A stretch of 64,000 nt of DNA from Reyranella massiliensis 521. GTDB lineage: Bacteria; Pseudomonadota; Alphaproteobacteria; Reyranellales; Reyranellaceae. Location: contig NZ_HE997181.1 in assembly GCF_000312425.1 (NCBI RefSeq), forward strand, positions 195,002 to 259,001, read 5' to 3'. Positions 55,781 through 64,000 of the stretch are shown here, piece after piece. Both the position numbers and the translations under genes were made by a program. The stretch's first letter is position 1. Every line of letters starts with the position of its first letter. The notes below the pieces were generated by a model, which saw only the letters and a program-made list of their open reading frames with translations, searched no databases and was not told the DNA's origin.

Positions 55781-56065
55781 ATGGGCAAGGTTGCGATGGC
55801 GATTGACAGTAAACTCCGGACGGCATTCGCGCCGGCGCGTCTTGCCATCGAAGACGAATCGTCAAAGCATCATGGCCATGCGGGTTGGCGCGAAGGCGGC
55901 GAGACGCATTTCCGGGTCGAGATCGTGTCGGCGGCCTTCGAGGGACAGAACCGCGTGGCGCGGCAGCGTTTGGTCTACGCCGCGCTCAAGCAGGAACTCG
56001 ACGCCGGCCTGCACGCGCTCGCATTGACGACATTGACGCCGGCCGAAGACGCGAAGCGAAGCTAG
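55781..56065 (+). CDS. bolA: BolA family protein
   Basis: 94 residues. ESSKHHGHAGWREGGETHFRVEIVSAAFEGQNRVARQRLVY contains the family's conserved His and the degenerate class II KH-like core; GLHALALTTLTPAE ends it. BolA proteins act with monothiol glutaredoxins in iron-sulfur handling. AGAGG precedes the ATG at 55781. The stop overlaps that of the convergent DUF2889 gene. Confidence 0.94.
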   Translation: MGKVAMAIDSKLRTAFAPARLAIEDESSKHHGHAGWREGGETHFRVEIVSAAFEGQNRVARQRLVYAALKQELDAGLHALALTTLTPAEDAKRS

Positions 56066-56715
56066 CCTTCCATCTCCACTTCCTTGCCGGCGTTGGCGGC
56101 GCGCACGGCTTCGGCGTCGGGGCCGGTGTAGAAGTCCGGCACCCAGCGCTTGGTGATCTCGCTGTCCGATGCCCAGGTGTGGCAGGTGTCGAGCATGTAG
56201 GGCCTGCGCCGCGGCTTCTTGGGCGCATCCGGATCGGTTGCGGGCAACGTGCCTGCCTTCTCGCGATGGGCGCGGTTGAGTTCGGCGGCCTTCTTCGAGG
56301 AGACGGTCTGGAACGCCGTCGTCGCGACCGGCCCCAGCAGTTCGACGATATGCGTGCAGCCGTGAACGCCGCCCAGTCGCGCGCGCACCTCGCGATGGAA
56401 GCCGCCGCCGATCCGCAAGCCGATCAGCTTCTTGAACGCGGGCGTGATGTCGCCGCACATGCGATAGGGCGACTTGTCGGTCACCGCCTCTACATCGACG
56501 ATCGTGAACTTGTGGTCGAGGGTCAGGCGGATCGACATGTCGTGCACGAAGTCGCCGGGCTGGAGCGGCCCGCGCCATTCATTGGCGTGCTCGTAGGACT
56601 TCTCGTCGGTGATACGGCCTTCGATGTCCCAAAGTCCGTCCTCGCGGAAGAAGCCCTGGCAGGTGACGCGACGCGTGTGGAGATGCTGTCGGCCGACTGG
56701 CGGCGGAAGCGGCAT
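56062..56715 (-). CDS. DUF2889 domain-containing protein
   Basis: 217 residues. LHTRRVTCQGFFREDGLWDIEGRITDEKSYEH and PGDFVHDMSIRLTLDHKFTIVDVEAVTDKSPY, then GGVHGCTHIVELLGPVATTAFQ are the DUF2889 signature. Function unknown; some members are linked to aromatic-compound genes. Convergent with bolA (4-bp overlap at stops) and 23 bp downstream of corC on the same strand. Confidence 0.92.
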   Translation of the reverse strand: MPLPPPVGRQHLHTRRVTCQGFFREDGLWDIEGRITDEKSYEHANEWRGPLQPGDFVHDMSIRLTLDHKFTIVDVEAVTDKSPYRMCGDITPAFKKLIGLRIGGGFHREVRARLGGVHGCTHIVELLGPVATTAFQTVSSKKAAELNRAHREKAGTLPATDPDAPKKPRRRPYMLDTCHTWASDSEITKRWVPDFYTGPDAEAVRAANAGKEVEMEG

Positions 56716-56738
56716 GGTCGTTCCCTTGGTAAATGGGG

Positions 56739-58046
56739 TCAGTCGGCCGCTTGTATGGCCGCGGGCGGCACGATTCGCAACTCGGCGATGCGGGTGCCTT
56801 CGCGCTTCAATATCTCGAAGCGAAATCCGTAAAAGGCATAGGTTTGGCCCACTTCCGGGATGCGGCGTGCCTCGTGCAGGACCAGGCCCGCGATGGTCGT
56901 GGCCACGCCCTCCGGCAGGCCCCAGCCAAACTCGCGGTTGAGGTCGCGGATCGGCACATCGCCCTGGCAGAGCAGGCTGCCGTCGTCGCGGCGCAGGACG
57001 CCGCGGCGGATCGCATCGTGCTCGTCCTCGATGTCGCCGACGATCTCTTCGAGAATGTCTTCGAGGGTGACGATTCCCCGGAGGGCGCCGTATTCGTCGA
57101 CGACGATGGCGAAATGTTCGTGGCGTGCGCGAAATGCCTCGAGCTGATCGAATAGGATCGTCGACTCCGGAATGAACCAGGGGGGCGTCATCACCGCGTC
57201 GATCTTGACGGAGTCGATGGTGCCCTGTGCCGCCTTGATGGCGCGGAACAGGTCCTTGGCATGCATCACGCCCACGACATTGTCCGCCTCGCCGCGATAG
57301 AGCGGAATGCGCGTATAGGGCGCCGCCAGCATCTGGGCCACGATCGCGTCGACCGGCTGGTCGGCATCGATCAACGCGACATTGCCGCGGTGGGTCATGA
57401 CGTCGCCCACGGTGCGGTCGCCGAGGTCGAGCACGGAGCGCAGCATCGCCTTTTCGGCGGGCGCGTCCTCGTCGGTAAGATCTGCACCATGCAGTTCGAT
57501 GGCGCCGCGCAGCAGGTCGCTATGTTCCTTGGCGTCGAGCGAACGGTCGGTGCGCACGTTCATCAGGCCGAGGAAGAAGCGTGAGATCCACGCCACGCCG
57601 CGTGCCAGCGGCCCCAGGATCGCCACGGTGAACAGGATGGAGGGCGCCAGGGTCAGCGCCACCCGGTCGGCGCGCATCAGCGCCCAGGTCTTGGGCATGA
57701 CCTCGGCGAAGATCACGATCATCACGCCGATCGCCAGGGTCGCATAGAGGATGCCGGCCGCGCCGAACAGGGCCGTCAGAACCGCCGTCGTCAGCGAGGC
57801 CGAGAAGATGTTGACCACATTGTTGCCGAGCAGGACGGCACTGACGGTCTCGTCCTTGCGGTCGAGCAGCTGGTTGATCATGGTCGCCCGCTTGTTGCCC
57901 TGCTGGGCAAGGCGATGCATGCGGGGCCGCGACGCGCCGGTGATCGCCGTCTCGGCCGCCGAAAGATAGGCCGCCAGCAGCAGGCAGAGCACGACCAGCG
58001 GCACTGCAATCGAAAGCGGCAGATCGAAATGAAGCTCCGTGTCCAT
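56739..58046 (-). CDS. CorC/HlyC (DUF21-CBS) family transporter-associated protein
   Basis: 435 residues. Four N-terminal hydrophobic segments of a DUF21/CNNM domain (AAYLSAAETAITGASRPRMHRL), two CBS domains (VGDVMTHRGNVALIDADQ and YGALRGIVTLEDILEEIVGDI), and a C-terminal CorC_HlyC domain. The family is linked to Mg2+/Co2+ efflux or Na+ coupling; it is not a haemolysin in the classical sense. 12 bp downstream of aroB. Confidence 0.93.
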   Translation of the reverse strand: MDTELHFDLPLSIAVPLVVLCLLLAAYLSAAETAITGASRPRMHRLAQQGNKRATMINQLLDRKDETVSAVLLGNNVVNIFSASLTTAVLTALFGAAGILYATLAIGVMIVIFAEVMPKTWALMRADRVALTLAPSILFTVAILGPLARGVAWISRFFLGLMNVRTDRSLDAKEHSDLLRGAIELHGADLTDEDAPAEKAMLRSVLDLGDRTVGDVMTHRGNVALIDADQPVDAIVAQMLAAPYTRIPLYRGEADNVVGVMHAKDLFRAIKAAQGTIDSVKIDAVMTPPWFIPESTILFDQLEAFRARHEHFAIVVDEYGALRGIVTLEDILEEIVGDIEDEHDAIRRGVLRRDDGSLLCQGDVPIRDLNREFGWGLPEGVATTIAGLVLHEARRIPEVGQTYAFYGFRFEILKREGTRIAELRIVPPAAIQAAD

Positions 58047-58058
58047 CGCCGCCGGGCC

Positions 58059-59186
58059 CTAGGCCGCGATGGCGTCGTCGAGCAGGCCGCGCAACCCTGT
58101 CTCGTCGACCTCGCGCGTCACGAAGGCTTTGCCGATACCGCGGGCCAGCACGAAGGTGAGCTTGCCACCCTCGGCTTTCTTGTCGCCGCGCATGTGCTCG
58201 ACCAGCCGTGCAGCGTCCCAGCGCCGCGAATTGTCGCCGCCGATCGTACGCAGCCGCACCGGCAGTCCAACGGCGCCGAGATGGCGACGCACGCGTTGGG
58301 CATCGGCCGCCGGGCAGAGGCCCAGCCGCGCGGAGAGATCGAAGGCCATGGCCATGCCGGCGCCGACCGCCTCGCCATGCAGCAGTTCCGACCCGAAGCC
58401 GGTTTCCGCTTCCAGCGCATGGCCGAACGTATGGCCGAGGTTGAGGAGAGCGCGCAGATCGGTCGTCTCGCGTTCGTCGGCGGCCACGATGCGGGCCTTC
58501 GAGAGACAGCTTTGCTCGATGGCATAGGTCCGTGCCGCGGCATCGCCGCCGAGCACCGCCGAGCCGTTGGCCTCGCACCAATCCCAGAACGCCGGATCGT
58601 CGATCAGCCCGTACTTGGCCACTTCGGCATAGCCCGCCAGCAGCTCGCGACGCGGCAGGCTGTCGAGCACTGTGGTATCGGCCAGCACGAGGCGCGGTTG
58701 ATAGAAGGAGCCGACAAGGTTCTTGCCGTGGCGCGTGTTGATGCCGGTCTTGCCGCCGACCGAGGAATCGACCTGGGCAAGGAGGGTGGTCGGTACCTGG
58801 ATGAAATCGACGCCACGCAGCAGCACCGAGGCAGCAAAGCCCGTGAGGTCGCCGACCACGCCGCCGCCCAGTGCGACCAGGGTTGTCTTGCGGTCCGGCC
58901 GGTGGTCGAGCAGCTCATTCATCAGCCGGGCAAAGCTTGAGAATTCCTTGCTGCTTTCGCCCGCGGGCACGGTGACTGTCGTCGCCTTGATGCCAGCCTT
59001 CTCGAACGAGGCCGCGAGCCGAGCGCCATAGAGCGGAGCGACGGTTTCGTCGCTGACGATGGTGACGCGCGGGGCGGCCAGCAGCGGGCGCGACAAGTCG
59101 CCGGCGCGGTCGATCAGGCTGGGGCCGATCGCGATATCGTAGCTGCGGCCGGCGAGATCGACCCGGATCGTGCGGGCGGCGCTCAT
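58059..59186 (-). CDS. aroB: 3-dehydroquinate synthase
   Basis: 375 residues. Second step of the shikimate pathway, NAD- and metal-dependent. NAD loop LGGGVVGDLTGFAASVLLRG, PTTLLAQVDSSVGGKTGIN, KNLVGSFYQP, the metal-binding Glu/His region AGYAEVAKYGLID and LLNLGHTFGHALE, then LLHGEAVGAGM. Overlaps aroK by four bases, the usual aroKB coupling. Confidence 0.96.
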   Translation of the reverse strand: MSAARTIRVDLAGRSYDIAIGPSLIDRAGDLSRPLLAAPRVTIVSDETVAPLYGARLAASFEKAGIKATTVTVPAGESSKEFSSFARLMNELLDHRPDRKTTLVALGGGVVGDLTGFAASVLLRGVDFIQVPTTLLAQVDSSVGGKTGINTRHGKNLVGSFYQPRLVLADTTVLDSLPRRELLAGYAEVAKYGLIDDPAFWDWCEANGSAVLGGDAAARTYAIEQSCLSKARIVAADERETTDLRALLNLGHTFGHALEAETGFGSELLHGEAVGAGMAMAFDLSARLGLCPAADAQRVRRHLGAVGLPVRLRTIGGDNSRRWDAARLVEHMRGDKKAEGGKLTFVLARGIGKAFVTREVDETGLRGLLDDAIAA

Positions 59187-59746
59187 CTGTCCACTCCGGC
59201 GGATGGAGCCTGGAGATGGGCGCGCAACGCGTCGATCACCTGCTCCGTGGTGCGGTCGGCAGGCTGGGCCGTCGATTCAACGGTGAGATCGGCTTCGGCG
59301 TAGATCGGATAACGTTGTTGCATGAGGCGGTCGAGAATCTCCTTGGGATCGCCCTGGCGCAAGAGGGGGCGATGGGTGCGCTTCTTCACGCGATCGAACA
59401 GAACGTCGAGTTCGGCGCGAAGCCACACGGTTATGGCCTTGGTGCGCATCAGGGCGCGCGTCTCGTTGTCTATATAGGCGCCGCCGCCGGTCGAGAGCAC
59501 CAGCGGGGGCTGTTCGAGCAGGCGGGCAATCACCCGGCGTTCGCCGGCGCGAAACTCCTGCTCGCCGTACTTCTCGAAGAATTCCGAGATGGTGCAGCCT
59601 GCGGCGCGCTCGATTTCGTCGTCGGCGTCCACGAACGGCAGGCCAAGCCTTGCCGCCAGCCGCTTACCGATGGCGCTCTTGCCCGCGCCCATCAGCCCGA
59701 CAAGGGCCACGGTGCGCGGCAAGGACAGGGGAGAAGAGGCGTCCAT
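59183..59746 (-). CDS. aroK: Shikimate kinase
   Basis: 187 residues. Walker A LMGAGKSAIGKRLAARLG, shikimate-binding VDADDEIERAAG and STGGGAYIDNETRA, Lid arginines in RTHRPLLRQGDPKEIL. Phosphorylates shikimate with ATP. First gene of the leftward aroK-aroB-corC-DUF2889 run; a divergent 107-bp region separates it from the small membrane-protein gene. Confidence 0.96.
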   Translation of the reverse strand: MDASSPLSLPRTVALVGLMGAGKSAIGKRLAARLGLPFVDADDEIERAAGCTISEFFEKYGEQEFRAGERRVIARLLEQPPLVLSTGGGAYIDNETRALMRTKAITVWLRAELDVLFDRVKKRTHRPLLRQGDPKEILDRLMQQRYPIYAEADLTVESTAQPADRTTEQVIDALRAHLQAPSAGVDR

Positions 59747-59853
59747 GGCGAGCTGCCCCTTGCATGTCGCCTATAATTCCCTGTGTTTCAAGCGATTGGG
59801 CCGCAACGATTGCCGCTGTGGCATCGGTTGGGTAGTTTGCCCGCGTCGTGCCC

Positions 59854-60027
59854 ATGTTCCGTTCCCGAAACCGCTTCAGCGTACCCACCTTGCGCTTCGG
59901 CCCCGTGCTAGGGGTAATTGCCCTGTGCCTGCTAATTGGGGGCCTGGTGGCGTTGGCCGTCATCGAGCCGCGGCCGCCGCTCCGGCAATTCGAGGTTCCG
60001 GTGCCCAGTGAACGCCTTGCGCGCTAG
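59854..60027 (+). CDS. Small single-span membrane protein (57 residues)
   Basis: A short frame with a basic N-terminus (MFRSRNRFSVPTLRFG), one hydrophobic helix (VLGVIALCLLIGGLVALAVI) and a proline-rich tail ending in PLRQFEVPVPSERLAR. Small proteins with the same plan occur in alphaproteobacteria. Its stop is one base before an in-frame ATG of the next gene and overlaps a GTG start option at 60008 by 20 bases, which fits translational coupling. A perfect TATAAT lies at 59772-59777 but I see no good -35. Function unknown. Confidence 0.7.
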   Translation: MFRSRNRFSVPTLRFGPVLGVIALCLLIGGLVALAVIEPRPPLRQFEVPVPSERLAR

Positions 60028-61633
60028 CATGGTTCTGGCCGCCCCGATGTTCGGCCTCTTCCTGGCCGTGTCGGTGGCGATGACGGGGCCTGCCGTTGCC
60101 CAGGTACCCGATTTCGACCAGCGACCGACCGGCTTCCTGAATGCCAAGACCGGCGGCATGGCCGCCGATGCCTGGGCCGGCACGACCCTCGCCACGGCCA
60201 AGCGGCTGGTCTCCGCCCTGCCGGCAGCGCCCCGCAGTCGGGCGCTACGCGACCTGCAGTTCAAGGTGATGGTGAGCGAGCTGACGCCGCCGGCACCCGA
60301 CGGCAGTCCGCCGCCCGGCCTGTTCGCGCGCAAGGTCGAGAAGCTTGCGGCCATGGGCGAGGCCGAGAACCTGAACGAAATGGTGCGCAGCGTCGGCGGT
60401 TATGCCGATCCGGCGATCGCCGCCATGGTCGTCAACGCGCTGATGATGGTCGGGGCGAAGGACGGCGCCTGCGCGATCGTCCGCAGCAACCCGCTGCCGC
60501 AACCCTTCGCCCTGCGTGCGGACGTCGTCTGCAAGCTCGTGGCCGGCGACAATGCCGGCGCCTTGGCCACGGCCCAGCCGCTGCGCTCCTCGGATCCCGC
60601 CTTCTACAAGCTGGTCGATATTGCGGCCAATGGGCTGTCGCCGGCCGCCTCGGCCCCGGCCCAGCTCGACGGCCCGGCGATGGTCATGCTCGACCTCGCC
60701 TACGTGCAGCCGTCGGCGGCCGCCATCCGTTCGACGCAGCCGCCGATGATCCGCTCGCAGGTGGTCCATCGGACCCTGCCGCCGGTCACGCGCCTCGAGA
60801 TCGCCGAGCGTGGCGAGGCGCTCGCGGTGATCGAAGCGACGCGCCTTGGCGACCTCTATCTCGATGCCGTCCGTGACGGCGTTGCCATGCCCGCGCCGAT
60901 GGCACGCCGTGCCCGGCTGGTGGCGGCAGCGCGTGGAGCTTCCAACGCGCAGCAGCTCATCAGTTCGATTGCGGCCGTCTATGGCGAGGAGCGCGGCGGT
61001 GCGCTTTTCCCGACGGTCGCGCGAGCCGGCGCCCAGGCACTGCTCAGCCTGCCGCCCAAGCCCGAATATGCCAATGTCGCGCAGGAAGCGATGCGCGGCT
61101 TCCTGCTGCTGGGCGACAAGCAGCAGACCAAGGCATGGATGAGTCTGGCGCTTTCCGCAGCCTTCAACGATGCGCGCGCCATGAAAGCGCTCGACAGGTT
61201 GATGCCTTTGATTGCCATTGCGGGCGTCGACGATCGCAAGCGTATGCCGGCCGAGGAGCTCAATCGCTGGTACGAGGTGATGCGCCAGGACAATCCGGCG
61301 CAGGCGCCGCTGCGCGGCTACCTGATGCTGGAACTGCTGCGTGCCGTCGGCATCGACGTGCCCCAAGGGGCGACGACCTTGCCGGAAACGATGCCGGGTG
61401 GGGCGCGTCTGGTCATGCCGGCGCCGGCGACGATGCAGTCGCTGCAAGTCGCCGGCAACGGCCGGCGCCGGGCCGAAACGGCGCTGCTGGCGTCGATCGC
61501 AACGGGCGAGACGGCATTGTCCGACCTTCATCCCGCGGCGGTAAGCGGCATCATCCGTGCGCTGCGTCAGATCGGTGAGGAGAATGCCGGCCGCCTGTTT
61601 GCGATCGAGATCGCGATCGCGCACGGATTGTGA
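60008..61633 (+). CDS. Large exported hypothetical protein
   Basis: 541 residues from the GTG at 60008, 534 from the ATG at 60029; the former gives the signal peptide a basic start. Signal sequence MVLAAPMFGLFLAVSVAMTGPAVAQ, then an alpha-helical mature region with repeated Ala/Leu-rich pairs (LRDLQFKVMVSE, AALSAAFNDARAMKALDRLMPL), suggesting TPR- or Sel1-like helical repeats. I do not recognise a family. It lies directly before xerD, with a GTGA overlap, an arrangement seen in related alphaproteobacteria. Role unknown. Confidence 0.85.
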   Translation: MNALRASMVLAAPMFGLFLAVSVAMTGPAVAQVPDFDQRPTGFLNAKTGGMAADAWAGTTLATAKRLVSALPAAPRSRALRDLQFKVMVSELTPPAPDGSPPPGLFARKVEKLAAMGEAENLNEMVRSVGGYADPAIAAMVVNALMMVGAKDGACAIVRSNPLPQPFALRADVVCKLVAGDNAGALATAQPLRSSDPAFYKLVDIAANGLSPAASAPAQLDGPAMVMLDLAYVQPSAAAIRSTQPPMIRSQVVHRTLPPVTRLEIAERGEALAVIEATRLGDLYLDAVRDGVAMPAPMARRARLVAAARGASNAQQLISSIAAVYGEERGGALFPTVARAGAQALLSLPPKPEYANVAQEAMRGFLLLGDKQQTKAWMSLALSAAFNDARAMKALDRLMPLIAIAGVDDRKRMPAEELNRWYEVMRQDNPAQAPLRGYLMLELLRAVGIDVPQGATTLPETMPGGARLVMPAPATMQSLQVAGNGRRRAETALLASIATGETALSDLHPAAVSGIIRALRQIGEENAGRLFAIEIAIAHGL

Positions 61634-62595
61634 CAGGGGCTGTGAAGCGCCAGCCGGCTCCCGAGCTTTCTCGCGAGGTCGGGGCCTTTCTCGAAATGCT
61701 CCAGGCCGAACGCGGCGCGTCGAGGAATACGGTTCTCGCCTACAGCGCCGACCTCGTCGATCTCCAGAAGTTCCTGACGCGGCGCAAGCAAGGGCCAGCG
61801 ACGGCCGATGCGACGGCGCTGCGGGCCTATCTGAAATCGCTCGACTATCTCGGCATGACACCGCGCACGGTGGCGCGCCGGCTGTCGGTGATGCGGCAGT
61901 TCTTCCGTTTCCTGCTGGCCGAGCGGCTGCGCGAGGACGATCCCGCCAGCACGCTCGATTCGCCCAAGCTCGGCCGGCCGTTGCCCAAGGTCCTGTCGCG
62001 CGTCGAGGTCGATCGACTGATCGAAGCGGCGCAGGCCAAAGGCGGCGTCGATGGCGGCCGCATGGAAACGCTGCTCGAGATCCTCTACGGCTCGGGCTTG
62101 CGCGTGTCCGAACTTGTAGCGCTGCCGCTCGCCGCGGCCGAGCGCGATCCGGCGATGCTGATCGTGCGCGGCAAGGGCAGCAAGGATCGGCTCGTTCCTC
62201 TTTCCGATCCGGCGCGACTGGCAATTGCGCGATGGCTGAAGGTACGCGCCGCGGCGCTCGAAGACGGCGAGACGTCGCGCTATCTGTTTCCGTCGCGGGG
62301 CCGCGCCGGCCATCTCACGCGCCAACGCTTTGCGCAGTTGCTAAAGGAAGCCGCGCTGGCGGCGGATATCGATCCGGCGCGCGTTTCACCGCACGTTCTG
62401 CGGCATGCCTTTGCCAGCCACCTGCTGGAAGCCGGGGCGGATCTGCGCAGCGTGCAGCTCATGTTGGGGCATGCGGATATCGCCACGACGGAGATATATA
62501 CCCACGTCCTTCCGGAAAAGGTGCGCTCGCTGGTCGAGGATCATCATCCACTGGCTAAGCGAAAGCGGGGATCGTCGACCGGACGCGCCGGTTGA
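61630..62595 (+). CDS. xerD: Tyrosine recombinase XerD
   Basis: 321 residues from a GTG that overlaps the upstream stop (GTGA). SAM-like N-terminal domain (FLEMLQAERGASRNTVLAYSADL), then a catalytic domain with Arg in YGSGLRVSELV, Lys in GKGSKDRLVPLSD, HVLRHAFASHLLEAGADLR (His-x-x-Arg), the LGHADIATTEIYTHV His and nucleophile Tyr (about residue 289). Resolves chromosome dimers at dif with XerC. Its position next to accA is typical of the lineage; it is not part of an integron or prophage here. Confidence 0.93.
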   Translation: MTGAVKRQPAPELSREVGAFLEMLQAERGASRNTVLAYSADLVDLQKFLTRRKQGPATADATALRAYLKSLDYLGMTPRTVARRLSVMRQFFRFLLAERLREDDPASTLDSPKLGRPLPKVLSRVEVDRLIEAAQAKGGVDGGRMETLLEILYGSGLRVSELVALPLAAAERDPAMLIVRGKGSKDRLVPLSDPARLAIARWLKVRAAALEDGETSRYLFPSRGRAGHLTRQRFAQLLKEAALAADIDPARVSPHVLRHAFASHLLEAGADLRSVQLMLGHADIATTEIYTHVLPEKVRSLVEDHHPLAKRKRGSSTGRAG

Positions 62596-62629
62596 CAGGA
62601 TTCCGCGACCGGGCGACACCTGACCTTCA

Positions 62630-63583
62630 ATGACGACCTATCTCGACTTCGAGACGCCGATCAGAGAGCTCGAAAGCAAAATTGCCGAGCTCCGGCACCT
62701 GCCCAACTCGGGTGATGTCGACATCGCCGAGGAGGTCATGCGCCTTCAGGACAAGGTGCAGAGGCAGTTGCGCGCGACCTACGCCAAGCTGACGCCGTGG
62801 CAGCGGGTCCAGGTTGCGCGCCACGCGGAGCGACCGCATGCGCAGGCCTATATCGACCGGCTGATCACCGACTATACGCCGCTGGCGGGCGATCGTGCGT
62901 TCGGCGAAGACGCCGCCATCGTGGGCGGCATGGGCCGTCTCAAGGGCCGCAGCGTCGTCGTGCTTGGCCAGCAGAAGGGCGACGACACGGAATCGCGCAT
63001 CAAGCACAATTTCGGCATGGCGCGGCCCGAAGGCTATCGCAAGGCGCAGCGGCTGATGAAGCTCGCGGATCGCTTCAAGCTGCCGGTGGTGACCCTGGTC
63101 GACACGCCCGGCGCCTATCCCGGCATCGATGCCGAGGCGCGCGGCCAGGCGGAAGCCATCGCGGCTTCCATCGAGACTTGTCTCTCGCTCGGCGTGCCGC
63201 TGGTCAGCGTGGTGATCGGCGAAGGCGGTTCGGGCGGTGCGCTGGCCATCGCCTCGGCCGACCGCGTCTACATGCTGGAGAATTCCGTCTATTCGGTCAT
63301 CACGCCGGAAGGCTGCGCCTCGATCCTGTGGCGCTCCAATGCGCATGCGCAGGACGCCGCCGAGGCGATGAAGGTGACTGCGGCCGATCTCAAGAAGCTC
63401 GACGTGATCGACGACGTGATCCCCGAGCCGATGGGCGGCGCCCATCGTGCGCCCGACGAGACGATCGACGTTGTAGGCCGAGTGGTGAGCGAGGCGCTGG
63501 GTGAACTCTCCAAGCTCGACGCCGATGCCTTGCGCGAGCACCGCCAGGACAAGTTCCTGGCGATGGGCAAGAAGGGCCTCTGA
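62630..63583 (+). CDS. accA: Acetyl-CoA carboxylase carboxyltransferase subunit alpha
   Basis: 317 residues. [22 protein letters not shown] at the N-terminus, [63 protein letters not shown], and [39 protein letters not shown] are AccA blocks. Partner of AccD in malonyl-CoA synthesis. 34 bp after xerD. Confidence 0.97.
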   Translation: MTTYLDFETPIRELESKIAELRHLPNSGDVDIAEEVMRLQDKVQRQLRATYAKLTPWQRVQVARHAERPHAQAYIDRLITDYTPLAGDRAFGEDAAIVGGMGRLKGRSVVVLGQQKGDDTESRIKHNFGMARPEGYRKAQRLMKLADRFKLPVVTLVDTPGAYPGIDAEARGQAEAIAASIETCLSLGVPLVSVVIGEGGSGGALAIASADRVYMLENSVYSVITPEGCASILWRSNAHAQDAAEAMKVTAADLKKLDVIDDVIPEPMGGAHRAPDETIDVVGRVVSEALGELSKLDADALREHRQDKFLAMGKKGL

Positions 63584-63588
63584 CGCCG

Positions 63589-64000
63589 TTGCCGCTGCGT
63601 CTCAGCGTTCTCGATCAATCACCGATCCGCAAAGGTGGCACGCCGGCAGACGCCGTGCGCGAGACCCTGGAACTGGCGCAGCTTTGCGACCGTCTGGGCT
63701 ATGAGCGCTACTGGCTGGCCGAGCATCACAGCAGCGACGCGCTGGCGGGCTCGACGCCGGAAGTGTTGATCGCACGCGTCGCGGGGCTGACCGAGCGTAT
63801 GCGCGTCGGTTCGGGGCGCGTGATGCTGCCGCACTACAGCGCCTACAAGGTGGCGGAGAATTTCCGCATGCTGGAGACGCTGTTTCCCGGCCGCATCGAC
63901 CTCGGGATCGGGCGGGCGCCGGGCAGCGACCAGCGCACCATGCGCCTCCTGGCGGACGGCAAGCCGAACTGGAGCAACCCCGACAAGTATCCCTATCAGG
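63589..64000 (+). CDS. LLM class flavin-dependent monooxygenase, 3'-truncated by window edge
   Basis: The first 137 residues are present, from a TTG at 63589, five bases after accA. LSVLDQSPIRKGGTPADAVRETLELAQLCDRLGYERYWLAEHH is the start of the bacterial luciferase-like family (LuxAB-type fold), followed by VRVGSGRVMLPHYSAYKVAENF and PGRIDLGIGRAPGSD, typical of FMN-dependent LLM oxidoreductases. The substrate is not known. No ATG is close; TTG is an uncommon start, so the true start may differ slightly. Confidence 0.85.
   Translation, partial: MPLRLSVLDQSPIRKGGTPADAVRETLELAQLCDRLGYERYWLAEHHSSDALAGSTPEVLIARVAGLTERMRVGSGRVMLPHYSAYKVAENFRMLETLFPGRIDLGIGRAPGSDQRTMRLLADGKPNWSNPDKYPYQ

Noticed and set aside
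59772..59777. TATAAT as a sigma-70 promoter of the small membrane protein
   Set aside because: No acceptable -35 element lies 16-18 bases upstream, so it is mentioned but not called.

Overview
This is a GC-rich, gene-dense window (almost no intergenic space, many 4-nt ATGA start/stop overlaps) from an alphaproteobacterium. The last 14 kb carries a gene order typical of Rhodospirillales/Hyphomicrobiales relatives: rpmB, phytase-esterase-like, cobT, cobS, J-domain protein, bolA, corC, aroB, aroK, xerD, accA. Three tripartite-tricarboxylate (Bug/TctC) binding proteins without their membrane subunits, a cobalt-type nitrile hydratase, a type III CoA-transferase and several amidohydrolases point to a heterotrophic soil or water organism. 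A Reyranella-like lineage is my guess; nothing in the window proves it.

Layout. 1-1747: end of a D-cysteine desulfhydrase/ACC-deaminase-like gene and an orphan TctC. 1813-8358: histidine utilisation, with hutF-hutC leftward and hutI-hutH-hutU rightward from a 30-bp divergent gap that contains an inverted-repeat operator; hutG is not in the window. 8355-9600: ferredoxin-NADP reductase and a MarR regulator. 9724-14690: the complete branched-chain 2-oxoacid dehydrogenase operon, followed by a DUF1028 gene broken by a frameshift. 15388-20297: M20 amidohydrolase, PhzS-like FAD monooxygenase, a membrane-anchored DJ-1/PfpI protein and, divergently, a GlxA-type AraC regulator. 20307-24481: a leftward operon of PhyH-type dioxygenase, NitT/TauT ABC importer and a second HutC-type repressor; its upstream region repeats the core of the hut operator. 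24582-26050: an AhpD-like protein divergent from an ECF41 sigma factor with a textbook ECF41 promoter.

26140-35328 is a mixed accessory stretch: small lipoproteins, a second TctC, CaiB-type CoA-transferase, a lone acyl carrier protein, a uracil-DNA-glycosylase-fold protein, RidA, a MORN-repeat protein, a LigI-like lactonase and an SDR. 35341-37057 is the nitrile hydratase operon (alpha with a His-rich N-terminus, beta, accessory). 37209-38993 is a three-part adenylate cyclase. 38995-42764 is a leftward operon of TctC, an alpha/beta-fold protein without its catalytic triad, a second DcyD/ACC-deaminase-like enzyme and an HSL-type esterase.

42939-50650 holds methylmalonyl-CoA mutase, a DUF3108 protein, an Atm1-type ABC exporter, an MFS transporter, the mutase chaperone MeaB and a YcgN protein. 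50724-64000 is largely housekeeping: ribosomal protein L28, the CobST cobaltochelatase subunits, a J-domain protein, BolA, DUF2889, CorC, AroB, AroK, a 57-residue membrane protein, a large exported protein, XerD, AccA and the start of a luciferase-like monooxygenase. Functionally, the BKD complex feeds branched-chain amino acid carbon toward propionyl-CoA and the B12-dependent mutase/MeaB pair, while CobST supports aerobic B12 synthesis; cobalt is also needed by the nitrile hydratase. No tRNA, rRNA, CRISPR array, prophage or insertion sequence was seen.
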